From contig NZ_JBBPCL010000001.1 of NCBI RefSeq assembly GCF_038039215.1, positions 620,001 through 684,000 on the forward strand: a DNA stretch of 64,000 bases, given 5' to 3'. Shown here in pieces: positions 8,406 through 16,501 of this stretch (the stretch's first letter is position 1; each line of letters begins with the position of its first letter). The position numbers and the translations under genes were made by a program. Under the pieces are notes generated by a model. That model saw only the letters and a program-made list of their open reading frames with translations, searched no databases and was not told the origin of the DNA. Origin of the DNA: Pseudonocardia sp. T1-2H (GTDB taxonomy: Bacteria > Actinomycetota > Actinomycetes > Mycobacteriales > Pseudonocardiaceae).

Positions 8406-8555
8406 TCAGTAGACGCGGGCGGCCTTGATCGCGCGCGCGAGCTCCTTACCTCGCAGATCCAGCTTGTCGATCTTCGTCATCCGGAGCGCCACCACGGGGC
8501 AGTTCTTGCACCGTTTCGGCTTCGAGCGGCAGCACTTCTTCTTCACCTTGCCCAT
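8406..8555 (-). CDS. 49-residue Cys-rich basic protein, probable zinc-binding mini-protein
   Basis: An ATG at 8555 opens a 49-codon frame ending in TGA at 8406. The product begins MGKVKKKCCRSKPKRCKNCP, then VVALRMTKIDKLDLRGKELA. It has four cysteines in CC-x7-C-x2-C spacing within the first 19 residues and about one quarter Lys/Arg, which suits a single zinc site binding nucleic acid. It is divergent from typA, whose start is 63 bp away. I recall similar short proteins beside typA in related actinomycetes but cannot name a function. Confidence 0.8.
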   Translation of the reverse strand: MGKVKKKCCRSKPKRCKNCPVVALRMTKIDKLDLRGKELARAIKAARVY

Positions 8556-8618
8556 CGTGAGGCGAGCCTAGGCTGACCTACGGCGGGGGTCCAGGGTTCG
8601 GACGAGATACCGTGAAGT

Positions 8619-10562
8619 GTGACCACACCCGGATCCATTCTCGAGGCCGCCCCGGAGACCGCCGATCGCGGTCTTCCCGACGCGCGGCACGAGCTGCGCA
8701 ACGTCGCCATCGTGGCGCACGTCGACCACGGAAAGACCACTCTTGTCGACGCCATGCTGCGCGCTTCCGGTGCGTTCGGTGAGCGTGCGGAGCTCGTGGA
8801 CCGCGTGATGGACTCCGGCGATCTCGAGCGCGAGAAGGGCATCACCATTCTCGCGAAGAACACCACTGTCAACTGGCACGGCGTGACGGTGAACGTCATC
8901 GACACCCCCGGCCACGCGGACTTCGGGGGCGAGGTCGAGCGCGGCCTCTCCATGGTCGACGGCGTGGTGCTGCTCGTCGACGCCTCCGAGGGCCCGCTCC
9001 CGCAGACCCGCTTCGTCCTGCGCAAGACCCTCTCCGCAGGCCTGCCGGTCATGCTGGTCGTCAACAAGACCGACCGCGCCGACGCGCGGATCGAAGAGGT
9101 CGTCGACGAGTCGCTGGAGCTCCTGCTCGAGCTGGCCGACGAGCTCGAGCTCGACGAGGACGCCACCGCCCGGCTGCTCGACCTCCCGGTCGTCTACGCG
9201 TCCGGCCGCGCCGGGCGCGCGAGCCGCAACCGGCCCGGCGACGGCGAGCTGCCGGACTCCGAGGACCTCCAGCCGCTGTTCGACGTCCTGATGGACACCG
9301 TGCCGCCGCCCGCCGACAACCCCGACGCGCCGCTGCAGGCGCACGTCACCAACCTCGACGCCACCAACTTCCTCGGCCGGATCGCGCTCTGCCGCATCCG
9401 CGCCGGCGTCATCCGCCGTGGCCAGCAGGTCGCGTGGATGCAGGAGGGCGGAAAGGTCACCCGCGTCAAGATCACGGAGCTGCTGCGCACCGAGGCCCTG
9501 ACCCGGGTCCCCGCCGAGGCCGCTTACGCAGGCGACATCGTCGCCGTCGCGGGCATCGCGGACGTCACCATCGGTGACACGCTCGCGGACCCCGACAACC
9601 CGATCGCGCTCGAGCGGATCCACGTCGACGAGCCGGCGATCTCGATGACCATCGGCATCAACACGTCGCCGCTGGTCGGCCGGGACCCGCACCCGGGCGC
9701 CAAGCTCACCGCACGCCAGGTGAAGAGCCGGCTGGAGTCGGAGCTGGTCGGCAACGTCTCGCTCCGGGTGCTGCCCACCGAGCGTCCGGACACCTGGGAG
9801 GTCCAGGGCCGTGGCGAGCTGGCCCTGGCGATCCTGGTCGAGACGATGCGCCGCGAGGGCTTCGAGCTGACCGTCGGCAAGCCCGAGGTCGTCACGAAGA
9901 TGATCGACGGCAAGGTGCACGAGCCGTTCGAGCAGCTCTCGATCGACGTGCCCACCGAGTCCCTCGGCGCCGTCACCCAGCTGCTCGCCGCCCGCAAGGG
10001 CGAGATGAGCCAGATGGTGCACGGCGAGACGCGGGTACGGCTGGACTTCCGGGTCCCGTCCCGCGGCCTGATCGGCTTCCGCACGGAGTTCCTGACGATC
10101 ACCCGCGGCGCGGGCATCGCCAGCCACGTCTTCGACGGCTACGGCCCCTGGGTCGGCGAGATCAGCAACCGCCTGCGCGGCTCGCTGATCGCGGACCGCA
10201 GCGGCCCGGTCACCGGGTACGCGGTGGACGCGCTGTCCGACCGTGGCGTCCTGTTCGTGGGCCCCGGCACCCTCGTCTACGACGGCATGGTGATCGGCGA
10301 GTACACCCGCAACGAGGACCTCGAGGTCAACATCGTGCGGGAGAAGAAGCTCACCAACATGCGCAAGTCGACCGGGGACGAGCTGATCAAGCTCACCCCG
10401 CCGACGATCCTCACCCTCGAGCAGTCCCTCGAGTTCTGCGCGAACGACGAGTGCGTCGAGGTGACCCCGGAGAACGTCCGGATCCGCAAGGTCGAGCTGG
10501 ACTCGCACCTGCGTGGCCGTCAGCGTGCCCGGGCGAAGGCCGCCAACGCGTCCAAGGCGTGA
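8619..10562 (+). CDS. typA: Translational GTPase TypA/BipA
   Basis: 647 residues from a GTG. The GTPase domain carries AHVDHGKTTL (P-loop), RE-KGITI (switch I region), DTPGHADFGGEVER (G3) and NKTD (G4). Elongation-factor-like domains II, III and V follow, then the BipA-specific C-terminal domain ending in a basic tail. It binds the ribosome and assists 50S assembly and stress adaptation. Next to lpqW it reproduces the mycobacterial Rv1165-Rv1166 order. A strong hairpin follows the stop codon. Confidence 0.97.
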   Translation: MTTPGSILEAAPETADRGLPDARHELRNVAIVAHVDHGKTTLVDAMLRASGAFGERAELVDRVMDSGDLEREKGITILAKNTTVNWHGVTVNVIDTPGHADFGGEVERGLSMVDGVVLLVDASEGPLPQTRFVLRKTLSAGLPVMLVVNKTDRADARIEEVVDESLELLLELADELELDEDATARLLDLPVVYASGRAGRASRNRPGDGELPDSEDLQPLFDVLMDTVPPPADNPDAPLQAHVTNLDATNFLGRIALCRIRAGVIRRGQQVAWMQEGGKVTRVKITELLRTEALTRVPAEAAYAGDIVAVAGIADVTIGDTLADPDNPIALERIHVDEPAISMTIGINTSPLVGRDPHPGAKLTARQVKSRLESELVGNVSLRVLPTERPDTWEVQGRGELALAILVETMRREGFELTVGKPEVVTKMIDGKVHEPFEQLSIDVPTESLGAVTQLLAARKGEMSQMVHGETRVRLDFRVPSRGLIGFRTEFLTITRGAGIASHVFDGYGPWVGEISNRLRGSLIADRSGPVTGYAVDALSDRGVLFVGPGTLVYDGMVIGEYTRNEDLEVNIVREKKLTNMRKSTGDELIKLTPPTILTLEQSLEFCANDECVEVTPENVRIRKVELDSHLRGRQRARAKAANASKA

Positions 10563-10567
10563 CCCAC

Positions 10568-10618
10568 CACCGCCCGGGCGGGCCGATCGAGGAGTCGATC
10601 CGCCCCGCCCGGGCGGTG
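10568..10618 (+). terminator. Strong GC hairpin after typA
   Basis: CACCGCCCGGGCGGG (10568-10582) pairs perfectly with CCCGCCCGGGCGGTG (10604-10618). An inner GATCGA/TCGATC pair shortens the loop. No U tract follows, as is usual in high-GC actinomycetes. It probably separates typA from lpqW transcription. Confidence 0.75.
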
Positions 10619-10683
10619 TCGTGCGGCGGTGCGACGATGGCCCCCCGGCGGGCCGCACGGCCCGCCCCGGCGGGAGGACGGGC

Positions 10684-12516
10684 GTGAGGACCGAGCGATC
10701 GCTGCTCGCCGTGCTGGTCGCGGCGCTGCTCGCGTTCCTCGCCGCGTGCACCGACCGGCCCGTCGACCAGCCCGCGCCCGCCCCCGCTCCGCCGCCCGTC
10801 CCGACGTCGACCCAGATCGTCGTCGGCGTCGACGACCTGGGCTCCGGTTTCAACCCGCATCTGACGGCGGACCGGTCCGCGGTCACGACGGCGCTGTCCA
10901 CCCTGGTCCTGCCCTCGGTGTTCCGGCCGGACGCGAACGGGGACCTGCAGCTCGACCGGACCATCGCGACGAGCGCCGCGGTCACCTCCACCAGCCCGTT
11001 CACGGTCAGCTACGAGCTGAACGTGCAGGCGTCCTGGTCGTCGAACTCGCCGATCGCGGCCGAGGACTTCGTCTACCTCTGGGAGCAGATGCGCTCCCAG
11101 CCGGGGACGGTCGACGCCGCGGGCTACAAGCTGATCACCGACGTGCGCTCGCGGGCCGGCGGCAAGGCCGTCGACGTCGTGTTCTCCGAGGCGTACCCGA
11201 ACTGGTCGCACCTCTTCTCGGACCTGCTGCCCGCGCACATCCTCAAGGACGCCCCGGGTTCCTGGACGGGCGCGCTCGCCGGCGGACTCCCGGTGTCCGG
11301 CGGGCCGTTCCGCGTCGTGACGGTGGACCGCTCGCGCGGCGAGGTCGTCCTCGCGCGCAACGACCTCTACTGGGCCACCCCCAGCACCCTGGACCGGATC
11401 GTGCTGCGCCGGCTCGACCCGCCGACGCTGGCCGAGGGCCTGCGCACCGGGGACGTCCAGGTGGCGATCCCGGCGTCGGGCGCGAAGGTCCGCGCCGCCC
11501 TCGCGCCGCTGGGCGCCGCCGTCCGCACACAGCAGGCCCCGCGGCCGACCGTCAGCGAGCTCCGGCTGCGGTCCGACGGCGGCCCGCTCGTCGACACCCG
11601 GGTCCGGCAGGCCGTAGGTGCGATCGTGGACCGGGAGGCGATCCGCACCGCCGTCGCCCCGGACTCGCTCGCCGCGGACGCGTTCGGCCTCGCCCCCTCC
11701 CAGCCGGGCTACGCCGCCACCGCGCCCGCGGGTGCTCCCGCCCGCCCGGACCCTGCGGCGGCGGAGCAGCTGCTCACCGAGGCCGGCTACACGCGCGACG
11801 CCGACGGCCGGTGGTCCCTGGGCAGGACGCCGCTGCGGCTCGTGATCGGCGCCGGCGCCGAACGGACGACCGACGTGGCGGTGGCCCAGCTCGTCGCGCA
11901 GCAGCTGCGGGCCGCGGGGATCACGGTCGACGTGGTCGCCCCGCCCTCGGCGGACCTGTTCACTGCGCCGACGGTGCCCGCCACCCCGCCGTCCACGACG
12001 ACCCCGGCCCCCTCGCCGGGCGCGAGCGCGGCGCCCACGACGACCCCGGCCCCCACGCCCGCCGCGGCCGCGACGGGTACCACCGCACCGACCACGGCGT
12101 CGAGCACCACCCTCTCGTCGGGGGCCCCGGCGCCGGGCGCGGCGGTCCCGGTCGACGTCCTGGTGCGTCCCCGCGCGGTCGGTGGCGACCTCGGGGCCCA
12201 GCTCGCGTCGGACTACGGCTGCGCCACCCCGACGGCTACCGTCCCGAACCCGCCGGCGACCCCGGCGGCCTTCTGCTCCACGGCCCTGCAGCCGGTCCTG
12301 GACAGCCTCGCGAACGCCGCGACCCCCGACCCCGGACAGCTGGCCACGACCGAGCGGGTGCTGTGGGCGCAGCTGCCCGCGCTGCCGTTGTTCCAGCCCG
12401 TGGGCCTCGTCGTCAGCACCACTGCGGGCGACGCGGCGACGGCCGGGATCGGACCCGGCCCGTTGACGACGGGCCCCCTCACGGGCGCCCAGCGCTGGAC
12501 CGCGCCACACGGCTGA
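10684..12516 (+). CDS. lpqW: LpqW-like lipoprotein with peptide-binding (SBP_bac_5) fold
   Basis: 610 residues from the GTG at 10684. A signal peptide ends in lipobox LAAC (near residue 20), so it should be lipid-anchored outside the membrane. The body is an extracellular solute-binding family 5 fold (AEDFVYLWEQMRS, VSGGPFRVV and VLARNDLYW segments). A Thr/Pro/Ala-rich low-complexity stretch of about 55 residues (nt about 11970-12140) interrupts the C-terminal lobe. No permease is attached. In mycobacteria LpqW steers phosphatidylinositol mannoside/lipoarabinomannan synthesis instead of import; assignment here rests on fold plus position after typA. Confidence 0.8.
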   Translation: MRTERSLLAVLVAALLAFLAACTDRPVDQPAPAPAPPPVPTSTQIVVGVDDLGSGFNPHLTADRSAVTTALSTLVLPSVFRPDANGDLQLDRTIATSAAVTSTSPFTVSYELNVQASWSSNSPIAAEDFVYLWEQMRSQPGTVDAAGYKLITDVRSRAGGKAVDVVFSEAYPNWSHLFSDLLPAHILKDAPGSWTGALAGGLPVSGGPFRVVTVDRSRGEVVLARNDLYWATPSTLDRIVLRRLDPPTLAEGLRTGDVQVAIPASGAKVRAALAPLGAAVRTQQAPRPTVSELRLRSDGGPLVDTRVRQAVGAIVDREAIRTAVAPDSLAADAFGLAPSQPGYAATAPAGAPARPDPAAAEQLLTEAGYTRDADGRWSLGRTPLRLVIGAGAERTTDVAVAQLVAQQLRAAGITVDVVAPPSADLFTAPTVPATPPSTTTPAPSPGASAAPTTTPAPTPAAAATGTTAPTTASSTTLSSGAPAPGAAVPVDVLVRPRAVGGDLGAQLASDYGCATPTATVPNPPATPAAFCSTALQPVLDSLANAATPDPGQLATTERVLWAQLPALPLFQPVGLVVSTTAGDAATAGIGPGPLTTGPLTGAQRWTAPHG

Positions 12517-12747
12517 GAAGCGCTTTATCGCCTCCCGCATGCTGATCGTTACCGGTGGGTAATAAGCTCGCATCTGCGGTTTTCTCGCCTGATCACCCTT
12601 TGGTTACGAAGCTGGCGGGAGGACCTGCGAGATTCCTAAGTTGCTCGGGGCGGTGCGCCCGTCTCAGCACAGGGACGCGTCTCGCCGCACCGAACTGAAC
12701 GGGTCTGCCGATCGGGAGGGCCCGGCAACGAAGGGTCAGGAAAGTCG
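12517..12747 (+). promoter_or_regulatory. Leader/promoter region of the opp operon
   Basis: A 231-bp gap with an AT-richer island (GTTACCGGTGGGTAATAAGC around 12549-12568, and CTGATCACCCTTTGGTTACG) unlike the coding surroundings. The likely promoter for oppA lies here. GGTTA/GTTAC-type motifs recur, but I cannot assign a regulator. An AGGAAAG Shine-Dalgarno sequence precedes the oppA ATG. Confidence 0.35.
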
Positions 12748-14451
12748 ATGAGGAGATCGAGGGCAGCCCTGTCTGCCGTCGCGGTCACGGCGGTGGCCAG
12801 CATCGTGCTCGCGGGCTGCTCCCAGCAGTCCAACCAGAATTCAGGACAGACCGCCGCGGCGGCAACCGGTTTCCCGGAGACGGCCGACGCCCCGGACGTG
12901 CCGGGCAAGCCCGGTGGCGTCTTCCGTCTCGGCATCGTCGAGCCCACGGCGATCGACCCGTACAACGCCCAGGAGTCCGAGGGCATCCTGGTCAACAAGC
13001 AGCTGTTCACCGGGCTGGTCCAGGTCGAGCCGGACGGCACCGTGATCCCGGGCGTGGCCCAGAAGTGGGAGTCGAACTCCGACTGCACCCAGTGGACGTT
13101 CACCCTCAAGCCGGGCACGACCTTCAGCAACGGTGAGGTCGTCGACGCCGCGGCGTTCAAGCGCGGCTGGGAGCGCACCGCCGCCAAGGCCTCGGCCTCC
13201 GACACCGCTTACCACCTCGACGAGGTCCAGGGCTACGCGCAGCTGCAGGACGGTAGCGCCACCACGTTCTCCGGTGTCGACGCCGCCGACCCGAACGTCC
13301 TCAAGGTCACCCTCGCCAAGCCGGACTGTGAGTTCGAGATCCGCGGTGCGCATCCGGCGCTCAGCCCGGTCCCGACCGTTGCCGGCCCGGCGAGCAACAC
13401 GGCCTACAACGACCTCCCGATCGGCAACGGCCCGTTCAAGATGGACGGCCCGTGGCAGCATGACAAGGGCATCCGGCTCGTCCGCAACGACACCTACGGC
13501 GCCGGCCCGAAGGCGAACCTCGACGCCGTCGAGATCACCATCACCCCGGCCGACCAGGGTGCGCAGGCCGAGTACAACGGCTTCCAGAACGGCCAGTTCG
13601 ACTGGGCGCGCATGCCCACGCCCGTCCTGGCCCAGGCCCGGGCGCAGTACGACCCGCAGGGCGAGTGGCTGAACAAGAAGACGGCGGGCATCAACTACCT
13701 GCTCGTCTCGGTCACCCAGAAGCCCCTCGATACCGCGGACGCCCGCAAGGCGATCTCGGAGGCGATCGACCGCAACGCCATCGCCCAGGGCGTGTTCCAG
13801 AACTCGCAGGTCCCGGCCACCGCGCTGATCCCCGCGTCGTTCAAGGGCGCGTACCAGGAGGGTGTGTGCACCGCCTGCAAGTACGACGTCGCGGACGCCA
13901 AGAGGCTCGCGCAGTCGTCCGGCCTCGTCCCCGGCACCGCGGTGAACTTCCAGTTCAACACCGGTGGCGGGCACGAGGAGTGGACCGCCGCGGTCAAGCA
14001 GCAGCTGGAGACCAACCTCGGGCTCAAGGTCACCTACAGCGGCGTGCCGTTCCGTGACCTGCTGAAGAACGAGCAGGCCCCGGGTGCCACCGGCCTCTAC
14101 CGGGCGGCCTGGAGTGCCGACTACCCCACGGCGGGCAACTTCCTCGGCCCGCTGCTCTCGACCGCCGCGATCGGCGCCGCGAGCCCGCAGGACGTCGCCC
14201 AGGGCGACAACCGCGGCCGCTACAGCAACCCGCAGTTCGACAGCCTGCTCGCGCAGGCGTCCTCGACCCAGGACGACGCCAAGCGCAACGACCTCTACAA
14301 GCAGGCCGAGAAGATCGCCATCGGCGACGACATGGCGCTCATCCCGCTGTGGGCCCGCCAGCAGTCCCGGCTGGTCAACACGGCGAAGTTCGCCAACATC
14401 AAGTTCGACTTCTTCGAGAACCCGACGCTGGCCACGATCACCACGAAGTGA
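12748..14451 (+). CDS. oppA: Oligopeptide ABC transporter substrate-binding lipoprotein
   Basis: 567 residues with a signal peptide and lipobox LAGC (VASIVLAGCSQQ). It has the SBP_bac_5 signature region (YNAQESEGILVNKQLFTGLV) and the conserved DLPIGNGPFKMDGPW strand. It captures peptides or similar substrates outside the cell and delivers them to the permeases encoded immediately downstream (OppB, OppC). Size and domain order are normal for OppA/DppA. The operon is inserted between lpqW and mshB relative to the mycobacterial order. Confidence 0.93.
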   Translation: MRRSRAALSAVAVTAVASIVLAGCSQQSNQNSGQTAAAATGFPETADAPDVPGKPGGVFRLGIVEPTAIDPYNAQESEGILVNKQLFTGLVQVEPDGTVIPGVAQKWESNSDCTQWTFTLKPGTTFSNGEVVDAAAFKRGWERTAAKASASDTAYHLDEVQGYAQLQDGSATTFSGVDAADPNVLKVTLAKPDCEFEIRGAHPALSPVPTVAGPASNTAYNDLPIGNGPFKMDGPWQHDKGIRLVRNDTYGAGPKANLDAVEITITPADQGAQAEYNGFQNGQFDWARMPTPVLAQARAQYDPQGEWLNKKTAGINYLLVSVTQKPLDTADARKAISEAIDRNAIAQGVFQNSQVPATALIPASFKGAYQEGVCTACKYDVADAKRLAQSSGLVPGTAVNFQFNTGGGHEEWTAAVKQQLETNLGLKVTYSGVPFRDLLKNEQAPGATGLYRAAWSADYPTAGNFLGPLLSTAAIGAASPQDVAQGDNRGRYSNPQFDSLLAQASSTQDDAKRNDLYKQAEKIAIGDDMALIPLWARQQSRLVNTAKFANIKFDFFENPTLATITTK

Positions 14452-14536
14452 GCCGGTCGTAGTCGACATCAGGCGGTGGCCCGGGGCGACGTAGAGTCCC
14501 CGGGTCACCGCCGTGTTCCGTCGGGAGTCCCCTCAC

Positions 14537-15469
14537 ATGGGAAAGTTCATCCTGCGCCGAGCCGCCCAGGCGATCCTGGTCATCCTCGTCGCCACCCTGC
14601 TGATCTTCCTGGCCACCTTCGCCCTGGGAGATCCCTTCGCCTCCACCGGCGAGAAGGCCGTGCCGCCCGCGATCGCGGCCGCCAACCGCGCCAAGTACGG
14701 CATGGACCACTCGCTGCCGGTCCAGTACCTCACCTACCTGGGCAACATGGTCCGGGGAGACTTCGGCATCGACTTCAACCAGAACCGGCCCGTCTCGGAG
14801 CTGCTCGCCGCGACGATCCCGAACACGGTCAAGCTGGCCGTCGCCGCGATCCTGCTCGACGTGCTGATCGGGGTCGGCGCGGGCGTCATCGCCGCCGTCA
14901 AGCGCTACTCGTTCTGGGACGTCCTGGTCACCGTCACCTCGACGCTGGCGATCGGCGTCCCCGCATTCGTGATCGGCATCCTGCTGGTGGCCAACGTGTC
15001 CGGCTGGGGCCCGTTCCCGCCGGTCCCGCGAAGTTTCACGGTCCAGGTCAACTGGCTCAACGAGCTGATCCTGCCGGCCTTCACGCTGGCCGTCATCGAC
15101 GCCGCGTTCATCGCCCGGCTGATGCGCGGGTCGATGCTCGAGGTGCTGAGAGCGGACTTCATCCGCACGGCCCGGGCCAAGGGCCTGCCCGAGCGCACCG
15201 TCATCACCAAGCACGCGATGCGCAACTCGCTGATCCCCGTCGTCACCTACATCGGCATCTCGCTGGGCGTGCTGTTCGGCGGTGCGATCATCACCGAGAC
15301 GATCTTCCAGTACAACGGCGTGGGCTACCTGCTGTCGCGGTCCATCGTGCAGAGCAACGCGCCGGTCATCATCGCGATCGTGGTCTTCAGCGTCGTCGTG
15401 TACGTGCTGCTGAGCCTGGTCGTGGACATCCTCTACGCCTATCTCGATCCGCGGATCAGACTCAGTTGA
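14537..15469 (+). CDS. oppB: Oligopeptide ABC transporter permease OppB
   Basis: 310 residues from the ATG at 14537; an in-frame GTG at 14513 would add eight residues before the membrane-insertion signal. The N-terminal TM (AQAILVILVATLLIFLATFA), five further TMs and the EAA loop (ADFIRTARAKGLPERTVITK) are typical of BPD inner-membrane permeases of the Opp/Dpp class. It forms the channel with OppC. Confidence 0.93.
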   Translation: MGKFILRRAAQAILVILVATLLIFLATFALGDPFASTGEKAVPPAIAAANRAKYGMDHSLPVQYLTYLGNMVRGDFGIDFNQNRPVSELLAATIPNTVKLAVAAILLDVLIGVGAGVIAAVKRYSFWDVLVTVTSTLAIGVPAFVIGILLVANVSGWGPFPPVPRSFTVQVNWLNELILPAFTLAVIDAAFIARLMRGSMLEVLRADFIRTARAKGLPERTVITKHAMRNSLIPVVTYIGISLGVLFGGAIITETIFQYNGVGYLLSRSIVQSNAPVIIAIVVFSVVVYVLLSLVVDILYAYLDPRIRLS

Positions 15470-15527
15470 TCTCTCAGCGCCGAAGAGTCCGTCCGCGACA
15501 ACTCGAGAGAACCGAGCCAACCCTCCC

Positions 15528-16501
15528 ATGACCCTTCCCACCTCGTCGTCCAGCGACCCGGCCGCCGGGGCGCTCGGACTGCCCACCGCCGAGATCGCCC
15601 CGCCCGAGCCCGACACCCCGGTGACCCCGGGGAAGACCCCGCGGCGCAGGAACAGCCAGTTCGCCGACATCTGGCGCCGCTTCCGGCGCAACAAGCTCGC
15701 GATGCTCGGACTGGTGATCATCGCCGTGCTGGTCGTGCTGGCGATCATCGGTCCGTTCATCACCCCGTACGACCCGTTCGAGCAGAACCTGCTCAACACG
15801 CTGCAGCCCCCCAGCTCCAGCCACTGGTTCGGCACCGACGTGCTCGGTCGGGACCTCTACTCCGGCATCATCTACGGCGTCCGCGTCGCCATGATCGTCG
15901 GCGTGTGCACCGTGGCCTTCTCGCTGCTCATCGGGGTGTCGCTCGGTGCGCTGGCAGGCTTCAGGGGGGGTGCCTGGGACGCCGTGATCAGCCGGATCAT
16001 GGACGTGTTCCTGGCGTTCCCGCAGCTGATCGGTGCGATCGTCGTCGTCCGGGCGATCGGCAACGGCGTCGCCACGGTGATCGTCGCGCTCGTCGTCCTC
16101 GGCTGGGTCACCACCGGCCGGCTGATGCGGGGGCAGATGCTCGCCCTGCGCGAGGCGGAGTACGTGGAGGCCGCCCGGTCGATCGGGGCGGACAACGGGC
16201 GGATCGTGCGCCGCCACATCCTGCCGAACGCCATCGCCCCGGTGTTCGTCTACGCGTTCACCAGCATCGGCGTGGCGGTGGTCGCCATGGCGTCGCTGTC
16301 CTACCTCGGTATCGGCGTCCCGCCGGACATCCCCGAATGGGGCCGGCTCATCTCCCAGGCGGTGAACTTCCTGCAGGTCGAGGGCAAGGCGTTCCTGTGG
16401 ATCGCACCCGCCGCCGCGATCGCGATCACGACCCTGGGGTTCGCGTTCGTCGCCGACGGCCTGCGCGACGCCCTCGACCCGAAGCTGCGGGGGGCAACTG
16501 A
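15528..16501 (+). CDS. oppC: Oligopeptide ABC transporter permease OppC, apparent frameshift at the 3' end
   Basis: About 324 residues. There is an N-terminal cytoplasmic tail, the OppC_N TM segment (LAMLGLVIIAVLVVLAIIG), five further TMs and the EAA loop (EYVEAARSIGADNGRIVRR). The family normally ends at LDPKLRG plus a few residues. Here the frame runs past that point through most of the ATPase gene to 17951. One extra G in the G6 run at 16489-16494 would give Arg-Gly-Gly-Asn-stop, with TGA at 16499-16501 overlapping the ATPase ATG. The long readthrough protein is unlikely. Confidence 0.8.

Noticed and set aside
8568..11003. Reverse-strand open frame of over 800 codons across typA and lpqW
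   Set aside because: Antisense to well-conserved typA, with biased composition and no recognisable domain.
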